From RGIG8775 sp045612185 (GTDB lineage Bacteria; Bacillota; Clostridia; Oscillospirales; CAG-272): a stretch of 64,000 nt of DNA. The position numbers were made by a program, and so were the translations under genes. Below are positions 1 through 8,402 of this stretch, in pieces (position 1 is the stretch's first letter; each line of letters begins with the position of its first letter). The DNA lies in assembly GCA_045612185.1 (NCBI GenBank), contig JAZKYO010000100.1:19529-83528 (forward strand). The letters run 5' to 3'. The notes below the pieces were generated by a model that did no database searches, was not told where the DNA came from, and saw only the letters and a list, made by a program, of their open reading frames with translations.

Positions 1-1086
1 AAGGAATTTATAGAATTGCCCTTACGGCTATACCAAGACTGCCCATATTTCGTTCCCCCACTTTACACAGACGAGAAAAAACTGTTAAAATCCGGGGGAA
101 ACAGCGATACCGCCGAATCTGTATTTTATCTTGCCGAAAAGGAAGGAAAAACGGTAGGCAGAATACACGGAATTATTCAAAAGCAGTTTAACGCCAATCA
201 CGACAAAAATCAGATGCGTTTCACACGCTTTGACAGTACGGACGACCAAGAGGTTGCCGACGCACTCTTTGCGGCGCTTGAAAGTTGGGGAAAATCCAGA
301 GGCATGACAGAAATTTGCGGTCCGCTTGGCTTTAACGACCTTGACCGCGAGGGTTTGCTTGTTGAGGGCTTTGACGAGGATTCCACCTTTGAGGAGCAAT
401 ATAATTACGATTATTATAGCAGGCTAATAGAAATCGCAGGCTTCAAAAAAGACGTTGATTGGGTGGAATACGAGCTTAAACTGCCCAAAGAACGAAACGT
501 CATGCTTGCCCGTGTGGCACAGCGCACGCTTGAAATAAACAAGCTACACGTTGCTGACACGAGTCTTTCCAAGAAAGCCTACATAAACAAGTACCGCGAC
601 GGATTTTTTGAGTGTCTTGACGAGTGTTACAGCAAGCTTTACGGCACTGTTCCCATTTCCAAAAGTGCTCAGGACGAGCTTATAAATCAGTTTATGATGA
701 TAGTAAACAAGGAATATGCTGTTTTTATATGCGATGAAAACGAGCGAGTTGTTGCCTTTGGTCTTTGCTTTCCAAGCATAGGTAACGCGGTTAAAAAAAG
801 CGGAGGCAGGCTAACACTTCCCACGCTTTTCAGAATACTTAGCGCGGTCAAGAATTCCGACACCATAGACCTGGGTCTCGTGGCTGTGCGCCCCGAATAT
901 CAGAGCACGGGTGTAAACGCGGTTATTCTGAACGGCTTGCTTGACATTCTTGAAAAAGGAAAGGTTAAAAAGTGCGAGACCAATCTCAACCTTGAAACCA
1001 ACACAGCGGTTCAAGCACAGTGGAAATATTTTGACGCGCGCCAGCACAAGCGCAGACGCTCATACATTAAAGAAATAGGAGAATGA
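1..1086 (+). CDS. GNAT-like acetyltransferase, 5' end outside window
   Basis: The frame is open from base 1, so the true start lies outside; about 361 residues are visible. The N-terminal part has a 'CPYFVPPL' stretch typical of a family of uncharacterised GNAT-like proteins, and a V-R-P-E-Y-Q-S-T-G motif near residue 300 resembles the acetyl-CoA-binding motif of the GNAT fold. Its stop codon (1084-1086) overlaps the ribosome site region of the acyl carrier protein gene, so the two are translationally close and probably one operon. That pairing suggests acyl transfer linked to an acyl carrier protein (inference). Substrate unknown. Confidence 0.6.
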   Translation, partial: KEFIELPLRLYQDCPYFVPPLYTDEKKLLKSGGNSDTAESVFYLAEKEGKTVGRIHGIIQKQFNANHDKNQMRFTRFDSTDDQEVADALFAALESWGKSRGMTEICGPLGFNDLDREGLLVEGFDEDSTFEEQYNYDYYSRLIEIAGFKKDVDWVEYELKLPKERNVMLARVAQRTLEINKLHVADTSLSKKAYINKYRDGFFECLDECYSKLYGTVPISKSAQDELINQFMMIVNKEYAVFICDENERVVAFGLCFPSIGNAVKKSGGRLTLPTLFRILSAVKNSDTIDLGLVAVRPEYQSTGVNAVILNGLLDILEKGKVKKCETNLNLETNTAVQAQWKYFDARQHKRRRSYIKEIGE

Positions 1087-1088
1087 TT

Positions 1089-1310
1089 ATGCTTGAAAAA
1101 CTTAAAGAGATACTTGGCAAAGTACTGCCAAACGTAGATATGTCAAAGGTTACCGAAGACACCAAAATGGTAGAGGATTTGGGCTTTGACTCGCTTGCTA
1201 TGATGATGATGTCAATGGAAATTGAGGACGCCTTCAACTTCAAGTTTGCGGAATTTGTCAAGTTTGAAACAGTAGGAGACGTTTGCAAATATCTCGAAAG
1301 CAGAATATAA
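1089..1310 (+). CDS. acpP: Acyl carrier protein
   Basis: A 73-residue acidic four-helix protein with the phosphopantetheine attachment motif G-F-D-S-L (Ser35 from this start). It carries acyl chains as thioesters on 4'-phosphopantetheine in the cytoplasm. Two in-frame ATGs exist (1083, 1089); 1089 is preferred because AGGAGA at 1077-1082 is then 7 bases upstream, whereas 1083 directly abuts it. The unusual M-M-M-M run after the DSL motif and its place behind a GNAT-like gene, away from fab genes, suggest a dedicated rather than the main fatty-acid ACP. The symbol is by family only. Confidence 0.85.
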   Translation: MLEKLKEILGKVLPNVDMSKVTEDTKMVEDLGFDSLAMMMMSMEIEDAFNFKFAEFVKFETVGDVCKYLESRI

Positions 1311-1319
1311 CGCCAAAGG

Positions 1320-1346
1320 GCCGAGTTAACAAACTCGGCTTCTTTG
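1320..1346 (+). terminator. Rho-independent terminator after ACP gene
   Basis: GCCGAGTT (1320-1327) pairs with AACTCGGC (1332-1339), followed by a T-rich run. It separates the GNAT/ACP pair from the recombinase. Confidence 0.8.
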
Positions 1347-1381
1347 TTTAAATAATTTCAACACATCTGAGGAGGTATAAA

Positions 1382-2224
1382 ATGAAAGACAAAAAATTGA
1401 CGGCAAAAAAGACAGAAGCTTTCAAGAGTTTTCTCACAAATGAGGAAAAAAGTGCGGCAACAATCGACAAATATATGCGAGATTTGCGTACTTTCAAGGA
1501 TTTCATTGCCGAAAAACCCATAAACAAGCAATTGATTATGGAATACAAAAAATTGCTTGGCAACAGCTACGCTGTAGCAAGCGCCAACTCTATGATAGCC
1601 GCTCTTAACTCTTTTTTCAGGTTTTGCGGTTGGTACGAGCTGTGCATAAAGCAATTCCGAGTCCAAAAGCCCGCCTTCTGCTCCGAAGAAAAGGAGCTGA
1701 GCAAGGCTGAATATTTTCGACTTCTTGAAGCTTCAAGAAAAAGCAACAACGAAAGATTGAATTTAATAATCCAAACTATCTGCTCAACAGGAATAAGGGT
1801 AAGCGAACTTGAATATGTAACGGTAGAAGCCCTTTATCAAGACAAGGTAACCGTAGACTGTAAAAATAAAACCCGTCACATTTTCATTATATCGGAGCTT
1901 AAAAAACGGCTGATAAAATACGCACAAAAGCATGGCATAACTGCAGGTCCGGTGTTTGTGACAAGAAGCGGCAAACCTATAAGCAGATCAAACATCTGGC
2001 GTGAAATGAAGGGCTTGTGCGAGCAGGCACGTGTTTCGCCCAACAAGGTATTCCCCCATAACCTGAGACATCTGTTCGCCCGCACCTTTTACAGCATAGA
2101 AAAGGACATTGCCAAGTTAGCGGACATTCTCGGACACACCAACATAAACACCACTCGAATTTATATTATTACCACCGGCGCCGAACACAAAAGAAAGATG
2201 GAGAATTTACGGCTGATAAGCTGA
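1382..2224 (+). CDS. Tyrosine recombinase, probable DNA invertase for adjacent repeats
   Basis: A 280-residue XerC/XerD-type tyrosine recombinase: N-terminal SAM-like core-binding domain (about 1-95) and C-terminal catalytic domain. Visible catalytic residues are Arg139 (TGIRVSE), Lys163 (probable), His226-x-x-Arg229 (HNLRH), His252 (LGH) and Tyr261. It has GAGGAGGT 6-8 bases before ATG 1382. It is shorter than integrative-element integrases and lacks an arm-binding domain, like phase-variation recombinases. It stands directly upstream of three copies of an asymmetric palindrome and a surface-protein operon, so local DNA inversion is the likely job (inference). An alternative is a relic integrase. 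Confidence 0.85.
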   Translation: MKDKKLTAKKTEAFKSFLTNEEKSAATIDKYMRDLRTFKDFIAEKPINKQLIMEYKKLLGNSYAVASANSMIAALNSFFRFCGWYELCIKQFRVQKPAFCSEEKELSKAEYFRLLEASRKSNNERLNLIIQTICSTGIRVSELEYVTVEALYQDKVTVDCKNKTRHIFIISELKKRLIKYAQKHGITAGPVFVTRSGKPISRSNIWREMKGLCEQARVSPNKVFPHNLRHLFARTFYSIEKDIAKLADILGHTNINTTRIYIITTGAEHKRKMENLRLIS

Positions 2225-2247
2225 CCGTCCTCCCACCGCTAAAATAT

Positions 2248-2269
2248 AACATAACGAGAGTTATGTTGT
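2248..2269 (+). repeat. Recombination-site-like palindrome, left copy 1
   Basis: AACATAAC-GAGA-GTTATGTT followed by GT. The arms are perfect inverted repeats around a non-palindromic GAGA centre, so the site has direction. Arms plus an asymmetric centre of about 8 bp is the layout of a tyrosine recombinase core site. Confidence 0.7.
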
Positions 2270-2279
2270 TTGAGTACGG

Positions 2280-2299
2280 AACATAACGAGAGTTATGTA
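2280..2299 (+). repeat. Recombination-site-like palindrome, left copy 2
   Basis: Second copy, same orientation as 2248-2269 and 32 bp away, with one changed end base (GTTATGTA). Recombination between the two direct copies would delete 32 bp. Confidence 0.65.
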
Positions 2300-2465
2300 T
2301 CAAAAATTCGAGATGCGTACCATAATTTAGCTTTTAGTGGTGTCTATTTTACCATATATAAACAAAAAAATCAATAGGTTCGGCAAAATTTCTTCACATT
2401 ATTTATAAACGTATACCCTTTTTATAAATTTTTTGTAAAAAACAACGAAAGGGGTCTTTTTTTTC

Positions 2466-2496
2466 GCCATTTTTTAAAAAGAAAGTGGCTTTTTTT
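2466..2496 (+). terminator. Terminator-like hairpin inside the switch segment
   Basis: GCCATTTTTT (2466-2475), loop AAAA, AGAAAGTGGC (2480-2489), then seven T. In the present orientation it would stop rightward read-through from the recombinase gene before the surface operon. Confidence 0.5.
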
Positions 2497-2516
2497 GATA
2501 TTGACGTTTTAGGGTT

Positions 2517-2538
2517 ACAACATAACTCTCGTTATGTT
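2517..2538 (-). repeat. Recombination-site-like palindrome, inverted right copy
   Basis: Exact reverse complement of the 22-bp unit at 2248-2269 (centre TCTC on this strand). The three-copy arrangement allows inversion of either about 270 or 240 bp. Confidence 0.7.
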
Positions 2539-2621
2539 GTTTTTTAGCGTAGGGCAACCTACTATATATTGGTCAATTCTCAAAATTTGACGTTACTTGT
2601 TATTCCGAGGAGGTGAAGTAA

Positions 2622-3773
2622 TTGTCACAAAAGCCCAACAGCACAAAAGAACGCGTTTTGTTTATCGCCATCATAGTCGTAGCTGTACTGTTGATTTTAA
2701 GCATTTCACTTTTGATTGCCGTTAAAGTCAGAGATTCGTCTGACATTCCCGTGTCGTCCGACAACGTGATCGGTATTTCGGGAAAAGCTGACCTGCCCGT
2801 TGTCAGACTTGGAGACTTTTCTTTAAGCAATCAGTATTTCGATTCCTCTGCCACGGCTGTTTTTCTTACGTCCACAAATGAAGATAAGCTGACTTTGTCT
2901 TGGTGGACGGGTTACGGCGCGAAAAAAAGTTTTACCGCGACAAATCTTATGCCGGGTGACGTTGTGTCGCAACAGTTTACCGTTACAGAAAAAAACAACC
3001 GCGCTCAAAGCATGCGTTTCGACATCAAAAACATTACCGAAAAAAGCAGCGTGTCTTCGGGAGCAAACGTTAAGCTTGCCGATATTCTCAACGTTACCGT
3101 TGCAGTCGGAGAAAAAGCCCTTTATAACGGACCTTTTTCTCAAGCTCAGGATATCCGTTGCGATCTTCTCCCCGGTGCGTCGCCTCAGTCGGTTACATAC
3201 TCGATAACGGTAAGCATGCCCAAGTCGGCAGGTAACGAATACGCCTACAAATCACTTACCGCTGATTTTTCGTGGACACTTGAGGAGCTTCCCTATCCGT
3301 CGCCCGGAGAAAACTATTTCCCCGAATATGACGAAACGACGCATGTGCCCGATACCGAGCCGATAGCCCCCCCCGATACTGAGCCTATCGACCCGCCCGA
3401 CACCGAGCCAATAGAGCCCCCCGATACCGAGCCTATCGATCCGCCCGATACCGAGCCAATTGAGCCCCCCGATACTGAGCCTATCGACCCGCCCGACACC
3501 GAGCCGATTGAGCCGCCGATAACAGTCGACGAACACGAGGACTGTTGCAGCTGTATCATCTGTCACGGACTTGCGGGGCTGTTCGGTATACACAACGAAA
3601 CCTGCTTTACGTGTAATATAATCACAGCTATAAGCGGTTCGGAAGAATTTGTTTGTCTGTGTCCCATAGACTGTCTCTTTCTTCTCATTGTAGTAATTGC
3701 GCTTGCGGCAGTCGTTATCAGAATTCTCTGGGTAAAGAGAAAAGTTAAACAAATTACCAAAAATCAAGAATAA
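2622..3773 (+). CDS. Cys-rich, bitopic surface protein with Pro/Glu repeat stalk
   Basis: A 383-residue protein with TTG start at 2622, chosen for AGGAGG (2608-2613) 8 bases upstream. Order: N-terminal membrane segment or uncleaved signal (about 13-36); a beta-rich domain (about 50-230) resembling camelysin/TasA-like folds; a stalk of repeated P-P-D-T-E-P-I units (about 245-305); a cluster of nine cysteines (CC..C..C, C..C, C.C, C); a C-terminal membrane helix (about 348-370) and basic tail. Both ends look membrane-embedded, so it may anchor the fibre proteins encoded downstream. First gene of the operon after the switch region. No named family recognised with certainty. Confidence 0.7.
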   Translation: MSQKPNSTKERVLFIAIIVVAVLLILSISLLIAVKVRDSSDIPVSSDNVIGISGKADLPVVRLGDFSLSNQYFDSSATAVFLTSTNEDKLTLSWWTGYGAKKSFTATNLMPGDVVSQQFTVTEKNNRAQSMRFDIKNITEKSSVSSGANVKLADILNVTVAVGEKALYNGPFSQAQDIRCDLLPGASPQSVTYSITVSMPKSAGNEYAYKSLTADFSWTLEELPYPSPGENYFPEYDETTHVPDTEPIAPPDTEPIDPPDTEPIEPPDTEPIDPPDTEPIEPPDTEPIDPPDTEPIEPPITVDEHEDCCSCIICHGLAGLFGIHNETCFTCNIITAISGSEEFVCLCPIDCLFLLIVVIALAAVVIRILWVKRKVKQITKNQE

Positions 3774-3791
3774 CTCAAAGGAGAAATGTCA

Positions 3792-4334
3792 GTGAAAAAT
3801 TTAAGCATATCGAAAAAGCTGGCAATCAGCGTAGTGCTTCTGACAGTACTGTCACTCTGCCTTTGCGTTACCACCTTTGCGTTAACCTATTCAATCGTCA
3901 CGGTAGAAAACAACATATTTTCATCCGGATACGTCAGTATTAACCTCAACGACGGAAAGCCGATTATTGAAGAAGACGAATTTATCTTTGAACCCGGTAT
4001 GACCGTAAAGAAAGATTTCTTTATCAAAAACAACAGCTCGTGGAGCGTTTATTATAAACTTTACTTTGACAACGTTGACGGAGAGCTTGCTGACAGCCTG
4101 CTCATATCCATATCTGATGGAGATAGAATCCTTTATTCGGGAACGGCGAAAACCCTTGACAAATCGGTGCTCGCCGCCGATGACGAGCTTGCTATAGGTG
4201 AAAAACGCGAGCTTACGGTAACCTTCCATTTCCCAAACAACTTGGGAGACAAATTGCAAAACCAAGAATTGACCTTTGACCTCTGCGCCGACGCGGTGCA
4301 AACCAAGAATAATACTGAAAAATTATTTAATTAG
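3792..4334 (+). CDS. Small camelysin/TasA-like secreted protein
   Basis: About 180 residues: a hydrophobic signal segment (LAISVVLLTVLSLCLCVTTF) and one beta-sandwich-like domain with the 'F.PG..V.KDFFIKN.S....YYKLYF' pattern seen in camelysin/TasA relatives. ATG at 3786 leaves only 2 bases after AAAGGAG (3777-3783); GTG at 3792 gives 8, so I use GTG. It lacks the clear T-Y-A-W-F-T-D SipW cleavage signature of the later genes, so it may stay membrane-bound or act as a minor or initiator subunit, like TapA in Bacillus (analogy only). It sits immediately before the sipW gene. Confidence 0.65.
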   Translation: MKNLSISKKLAISVVLLTVLSLCLCVTTFALTYSIVTVENNIFSSGYVSINLNDGKPIIEEDEFIFEPGMTVKKDFFIKNNSSWSVYYKLYFDNVDGELADSLLISISDGDRILYSGTAKTLDKSVLAADDELAIGEKRELTVTFHFPNNLGDKLQNQELTFDLCADAVQTKNNTEKLFN

Positions 4335-4342
4335 GAGTATTT

Positions 4343-5065
4343 ATGACAAAGGAAAACAACAAAAAAAGCGTTTGGAGTATCATAAAGACGGTTTTTGTAT
4401 GGCTTATCGTAGCCATTACGGTGCTTATTATGATATTCACCATTATCTCGGTCACAACATTTGACCAGAACGACAGAAATCTGTTCGGATTTAAGTTCTT
4501 CATCGTACAAACAGACTCAATGGCAGCAACCGATTTTGATGCGGGTGACGTTATCATTTCAAAAAACGTTGACGTTACAAGCCTTAAAGAAGGCGACATC
4601 ATTACCTTTATCTCTCAAGACCCCACCAACTACGGCGAAACCGTAACCCATAAAATCCGTGAGGTTACAAGAGATACAGACGGCACAATAGCCTTCGTTA
4701 CATACGGTACTACAACTAACGTAAACGACGAAACACTCGCTACTATCGTAGTAGGTAAATACATAGGCAAAATTCCCAATCTGGGCGCGTTTTTTCTCTT
4801 TCTTAAAACAACACCCGGTTATATTCTTTGCGTTCTTGTTCCTTTCCTTATTCTTATATTGTTTCAAGGAATTAACGTTATTGTTCTGTTCCGCAAATAC
4901 AAAAAAGAACAGCTTGACGAAATGAACGCGGAAAAAGAAAAGCTTGAGCAAGAGCGTGCAGAAAGCCAGCGTATGATGGCGGAGCTTATGGAGCTGAGAG
5001 CTCAACTTGCAAAACAGGAAGGCGGCAACACCGATAAACCCGAGGAGCAACCGCCCCAAGAATAA
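4343..5065 (+). CDS. sipW: SipW-type (S26B) signal peptidase I
   Basis: 240 residues. An N-terminal membrane helix (about 14-38) precedes the catalytic Ser59 in Q-T-D-S-M, and His103 (V-T-H-K-I) replaces the usual general-base Lys; this Ser-His form defines the endoplasmic-reticulum-type signal peptidases including SipW. A second membrane region (about 150-187) is followed by a charged coiled-coil tail (about 190-235) rich in Glu/Lys, longer than in Bacillus SipW. In Bacillus SipW cleaves TasA and TapA. Here the four following genes carry matching signals, so they are its likely substrates. AGGAG lies 5 bases before ATG. Confidence 0.92.
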   Translation: MTKENNKKSVWSIIKTVFVWLIVAITVLIMIFTIISVTTFDQNDRNLFGFKFFIVQTDSMAATDFDAGDVIISKNVDVTSLKEGDIITFISQDPTNYGETVTHKIREVTRDTDGTIAFVTYGTTTNVNDETLATIVVGKYIGKIPNLGAFFLFLKTTPGYILCVLVPFLILILFQGINVIVLFRKYKKEQLDEMNAEKEKLEQERAESQRMMAELMELRAQLAKQEGGNTDKPEEQPPQE

Positions 5066-5067
5066 TT

Positions 5068-5106
5068 AGTTGTATTGCGGAAAATCCGCTTTGCATAAAG
5101 TTAGCC
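5068..5106 (+). repeat. Conserved leader hairpin element, copy 1
   Basis: TTGTATTGCGGAAAATCCGC then TTTGCATAAAGTTAG. GCGGA/TCCGC forms a 5-bp stem with an AAA loop. The same element precedes the genes at 7650 and 8473, always within about 65 bases of the start codon. Confidence 0.75.
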
Positions 5107-5132
5107 ACACCACAATAAAGGAGGAAAAGACA

Positions 5133-7478
5133 ATGACTAACAAGAAGACAACCAAGCGCGCGTTGCTCCTTAGCGTTGTAGCACTTTTGCTTTGCTTCAC
5201 AATGCTTATGGGTACAACTTACGCATGGTTCACAGACTCTGTTACGAGCACAGGAAACAAGATCGTAGCAGGAACACTTGACGTCAAGCTTTTGATGTAC
5301 AACGCAAACACAGGAGATTATGAGGACATCTCCACAACAACCGATCCCGTTATCGGTGCTGCTATCTTTGGCGAGGGCACAACAGCAAACGCTGACACCG
5401 CAGCTACCCTTTGGGAGCCCGGCAAGACTCAGACTGTATACCTTGCTATCGAGAACGCAGGCTCGCTTGATCTCAAGTATCAGGTAGCTCTTGAAGTTAA
5501 GAACGTTGAGAAGAATCTCACAGACGTTGTTAGCTACGCGATCTCTCCCGATGCAAAGCCCGACTCACAGCCCGTCAACGGTTGGGTTGGTAACGGCATT
5601 CAGGTTGGCATGGGTATCAACCCCACAGCTTCTCAGAACGTAGCTCTTGCAGCAGGTAACACTCACTACTTCGCACTCTCCGTACATATGGACGAGGATG
5701 CAGGCAATGACTACATGAACGGCTCTATCGAGTTCGACATCAAGGTACTTGCTACTCAGCTTAATGCAGAAAATGACAGCTTTGGTCCCGATTATGACGA
5801 GGATTCCACATATTATATAGAGTCCGAGTCGGTAGACACCACACAGGAAGTAACTAACAACATTATGTTTACATCTCACAGCTCTAACAATTCGGTTAAG
5901 CTTGCTGTAAGTAAGGAAATACTCAATAATCTTCCTGCTGAAGTTGAATCCGTAGTTTTCTCTCACTCCGATCCTAAAGTTGACGAAGTAAACAAGATTA
6001 TCTCTTACAATCACTTCGAGCTTGAGGATCAGAACGGCGCGGCTATCGACCTTACAAGCAACACTACTCCCATCGTCGTAACACTTCCCGCACAGGACTT
6101 CTTCCCTGCCGGCGAGTACGTTACAGTTAAGCACGACGGTGAAATTATAGGCGTAGGTCTTGTAAACGACGACACAACTATCACCTATGAGGCAGTTCAC
6201 TTCTGCGAGGTAGAGATTAGTGAAGCTGACGCGGCTTTCATTGCCGTTATCGCAAGCAAGCCCTATAACACTCTTCAGGATGCTATCAACGACGCAAAAG
6301 ACGGCGACGTTATCAACCTTATGAGAGGCAGAGTGTCCGAAATCAGCGAAACTCTAAACGTTACGACAAACGCCAACATCAACGGTAACGGAAACGTTAT
6401 CAAGAGAGCCGATGGTGCTGAAAATATAGTTATGTTTAGCGTAAACGACGGAAAGACACTTACTCTTTCCAACATCACCCTTGACGGTGGCGCAGTTTGG
6501 ACAGGTGAAATAAACCCCCACCTTCTTCGCGGAACTGAAAACAGCGGTAAAACAACAGGCGGTTATTTGATTTCTACAGCCAAAGGCCATATCGTACTTG
6601 AAGAAGGTGCAATTCTTCAGAACAATGACGGTGCAAACGCAGTTTTCCCCGGAACTCGTACCGGTGGCACGCTCACAATTAACGGCGGCGAGATTATCAA
6701 CAATCATTCCGCTGCAGGTGCAATTTGGGGCGGTGGTGCTATCACTCTCAACTCCGGTAAAATAAACGGAAATCACGGCGGTATCGGCGGTGCTATCCGC
6801 GTAGTTACAAACATAGGCACAGTTCTTACTATGAACGGCGGTGAGATGAACCATAATATGTCTGATGCCGTCGGCGGCGCTATCTGGGCCGGTTCCAGCA
6901 GAAGCACCAACGTATACGTTCTCAACGGCGGTGAAATGGCTTACAACTATTCCGCATCAACAGGCGGTGCTATCTACGCAGGCTACTACGAAACAGTTAA
7001 GATTGGCGGAGATTTCAAGATGCACGATAACAGCTGTTCGGCAAATATCGGCGCTGAAATCAGATTCCACGATCACGCAAGCCTTATTATGACGGGCGGT
7101 GAGGTTTCCAACGAGGCAGATAACGCATTCTACCTCAACAACAACTCCGCATCTATAACGGGCGGTAAGTACGTTGGTAACCTCGGTTACTCCGGCGGTC
7201 TTGGTCTTACCATCGGTGAGGCTGACATTGAAGGTGTTATCGCGTACGATCTTGCCACTAACCACAATACAGCAAACCTTGCTACAAGCTTTAACAGCTT
7301 CAAGTTTACAGTTAACGAAAGCGCGGCTAACTTCGCACAGTTCAACTTCAAACCCGCCGCAGGTTACGTATACACCGAAGGCGACGAAGCTAAGCTTGTT
7401 TGCATGAACGAGGGTTACGAAACCTATTGGGATGCAGCGGCAGGAGTGTTCAAGCTTCAGACAGTTGCTGAAAACTAA
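5133..7478 (+). CDS. SipW-signal protein with TasA-like head and beta-helix body
   Basis: 781 residues from ATG 5133 (GGAGGAAAAG 5120-5129). The signal ends G-T-T-Y-A-W-F-T-D-S, the SipW-dependent signature, with cleavage expected near TYA/WFTD. Residues about 30-220 form a TasA/camelysin-like domain ending in the shared 'VLATQLNAENDSFG' motif. After a linker domain, about 400-720 read as a parallel beta-helix: N-T-L-Q-D-A-I-N opening, then many G-G-A-I and L-N-G-G-E-M turns. This points to an extracellular adhesin or fibre subunit with a binding surface. Codon use is strongly biased, suggesting high expression. Confidence 0.8.
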   Translation: MTNKKTTKRALLLSVVALLLCFTMLMGTTYAWFTDSVTSTGNKIVAGTLDVKLLMYNANTGDYEDISTTTDPVIGAAIFGEGTTANADTAATLWEPGKTQTVYLAIENAGSLDLKYQVALEVKNVEKNLTDVVSYAISPDAKPDSQPVNGWVGNGIQVGMGINPTASQNVALAAGNTHYFALSVHMDEDAGNDYMNGSIEFDIKVLATQLNAENDSFGPDYDEDSTYYIESESVDTTQEVTNNIMFTSHSSNNSVKLAVSKEILNNLPAEVESVVFSHSDPKVDEVNKIISYNHFELEDQNGAAIDLTSNTTPIVVTLPAQDFFPAGEYVTVKHDGEIIGVGLVNDDTTITYEAVHFCEVEISEADAAFIAVIASKPYNTLQDAINDAKDGDVINLMRGRVSEISETLNVTTNANINGNGNVIKRADGAENIVMFSVNDGKTLTLSNITLDGGAVWTGEINPHLLRGTENSGKTTGGYLISTAKGHIVLEEGAILQNNDGANAVFPGTRTGGTLTINGGEIINNHSAAGAIWGGGAITLNSGKINGNHGGIGGAIRVVTNIGTVLTMNGGEMNHNMSDAVGGAIWAGSSRSTNVYVLNGGEMAYNYSASTGGAIYAGYYETVKIGGDFKMHDNSCSANIGAEIRFHDHASLIMTGGEVSNEADNAFYLNNNSASITGGKYVGNLGYSGGLGLTIGEADIEGVIAYDLATNHNTANLATSFNSFKFTVNESAANFAQFNFKPAAGYVYTEGDEAKLVCMNEGYETYWDAAAGVFKLQTVAEN

Positions 7479-7494
7479 TTCATTTTAATATGTC

Positions 7495-7559
7495 CCCAAG
7501 CCCCCGGGGCTTGGGCGGCAATCAAAGGGCATAAGCAAGCTCTTATGCTTTTTGATTGC
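7495..7559 (+). repeat. Tandem two-hairpin intergenic element, copy 1
   Basis: Hairpin 1: CCCAAGCCCC (7495-7504) with GGGGCTTGGG (7506-7515). Hairpin 2: an 18-bp stem, 7518-7535 with 7542-7559. No T-run follows, so this is not an ordinary terminator; transcript stabilisation or processing is more likely. Copies recur after the next-but-one and the Hint genes. Confidence 0.75.
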
Positions 7560-7575
7560 TGAATGCAAATTACAT

Positions 7576-7615
7576 CGTTGTACTGCGGAAAATCCGCCTT
7601 ACATATAAGTTAGTC
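7576..7615 (+). repeat. Conserved leader hairpin element, copy 2
   Basis: TTGTACTGCGGAAAATCCGC then CTTACATATAAGTTAG, matching 5068-5106 with scattered changes outside the stem-loop. Confidence 0.75.
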
Positions 7616-7649
7616 TACCAAAAAAATTAAAAACATAAGGAGGAAGAAA

Positions 7650-8351
7650 ATGACTAACACAATTTCAACCAAACGCACACTTCTTTTTAGTGTAGTGGCT
7701 CTGTTCCTTTGCTTTGCTATGCTTCTCGGAACAACCTTTGCGTGGTTCACAGACTCTGTTACGAGCACAGGAAACAAGATCGTAGCAGGTAACCTCGATG
7801 TACAACTTTTGATGTACAACGCAAACACAGGAGATTATGAGGACATCTCCACAGCCACCGATCCCGTAATCGGAGCAGCTATCTTTGGCACAGGCGAAAC
7901 AGCTAACGCTGATACTGCCGCTACCCTTTGGGAGCCCGGTAAGACTCAGACTGTTTACCTTGCTATCAAGAACAACGGTAACCTTGACCTTAAATATCAG
8001 GTTATTCTTGTGGTTGCTGACATTGTCAACAGCCTTACAGACGTTGTTAAGTACTCTATCACCCCCGACGCTACCCCCAACAATCCTGTAAGCCCTTGGA
8101 ATACAGGTTTCACAGTTAATTCCGGTGCTAATATTGTCAGTGATCCCGCCGACGTTAGCCTTGAAAAGGACGCTATCCATTACTTTGCTCTCTCGGTTCA
8201 TATGGACGAGACAGCCGGTAATGAGTACAAGAACGGTTCTATCACTTTTGATATCAACGTACTTGCTACTCAGCTCAACTCCGAGCTTGACAGCTTTGAT
8301 CCCGACTACGACAAGGACGCTGAAAACGTACTTGATACCACCACTCCCTAA
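7650..8351 (+). CDS. Short SipW-signal TasA/camelysin-like fibre subunit
   Basis: 233 residues from ATG 7650 after AGGAGGAAG. It consists only of the SipW-type signal (G-T-T-F-A-W-F-T-D-S) and the TasA-like domain that heads its larger neighbours, including 'LWEPGKTQTVYLAIKNNGNL' and 'HYFALSVHMDE'. It ends soon after the shared 'VLATQLNSELDSF' motif with no extra module. That size and simplicity match a major fibre subunit such as TasA, while the longer paralogues could be decorated minor subunits (inference). Segments are near-identical in DNA to the gene at 5133. Confidence 0.8.
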   Translation: MTNTISTKRTLLFSVVALFLCFAMLLGTTFAWFTDSVTSTGNKIVAGNLDVQLLMYNANTGDYEDISTATDPVIGAAIFGTGETANADTAATLWEPGKTQTVYLAIKNNGNLDLKYQVILVVADIVNSLTDVVKYSITPDATPNNPVSPWNTGFTVNSGANIVSDPADVSLEKDAIHYFALSVHMDETAGNEYKNGSITFDINVLATQLNSELDSFDPDYDKDAENVLDTTTP

Positions 8352-8402
8352 GCAAGAAAAGTTTAGGGCTTAACTGCTCTACTCTTTTTTAACACTCTAT
8401 TT

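Larger units (their letters stand above)
2225..2621. promoter_or_regulatory. Gene-free switch region, candidate invertible promoter segment
   Basis: No ORF. It holds three copies of an asymmetric palindrome (2248-2269, 2280-2299, and inverted at 2517-2538), an internal terminator-like hairpin, and weak promoter-like boxes: rightward TTGTTT (2537-2542) with 17-bp spacing to TACTAT (2560-2565), and leftward TTTACA (2439-2434) with 18-bp spacing to TATACG (2415-2410). A second short inverted pair (CACCGCTAAAA 2234-2244; TTTTAGTGGTG 2332-2342) surrounds the left two copies. The architecture fits a recombinase-controlled promoter for the operon starting at 2622; which promoter is real cannot be told by eye. 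Confidence 0.6.

Noticed and set aside
2225..2621. Reading the three palindromes as a CRISPR or ordinary repressor array
   Set aside because: Only three copies, mixed orientation and irregular spacing; the asymmetric centre and adjacent recombinase favour recombination sites, though an operator role is not excluded.
3252..3767. Long minus-strand ORFs opposite the PPDTEPI repeat region
   Set aside because: They mirror a repetitive plus-strand coding sequence, lack ribosome sites and have low-complexity translations.
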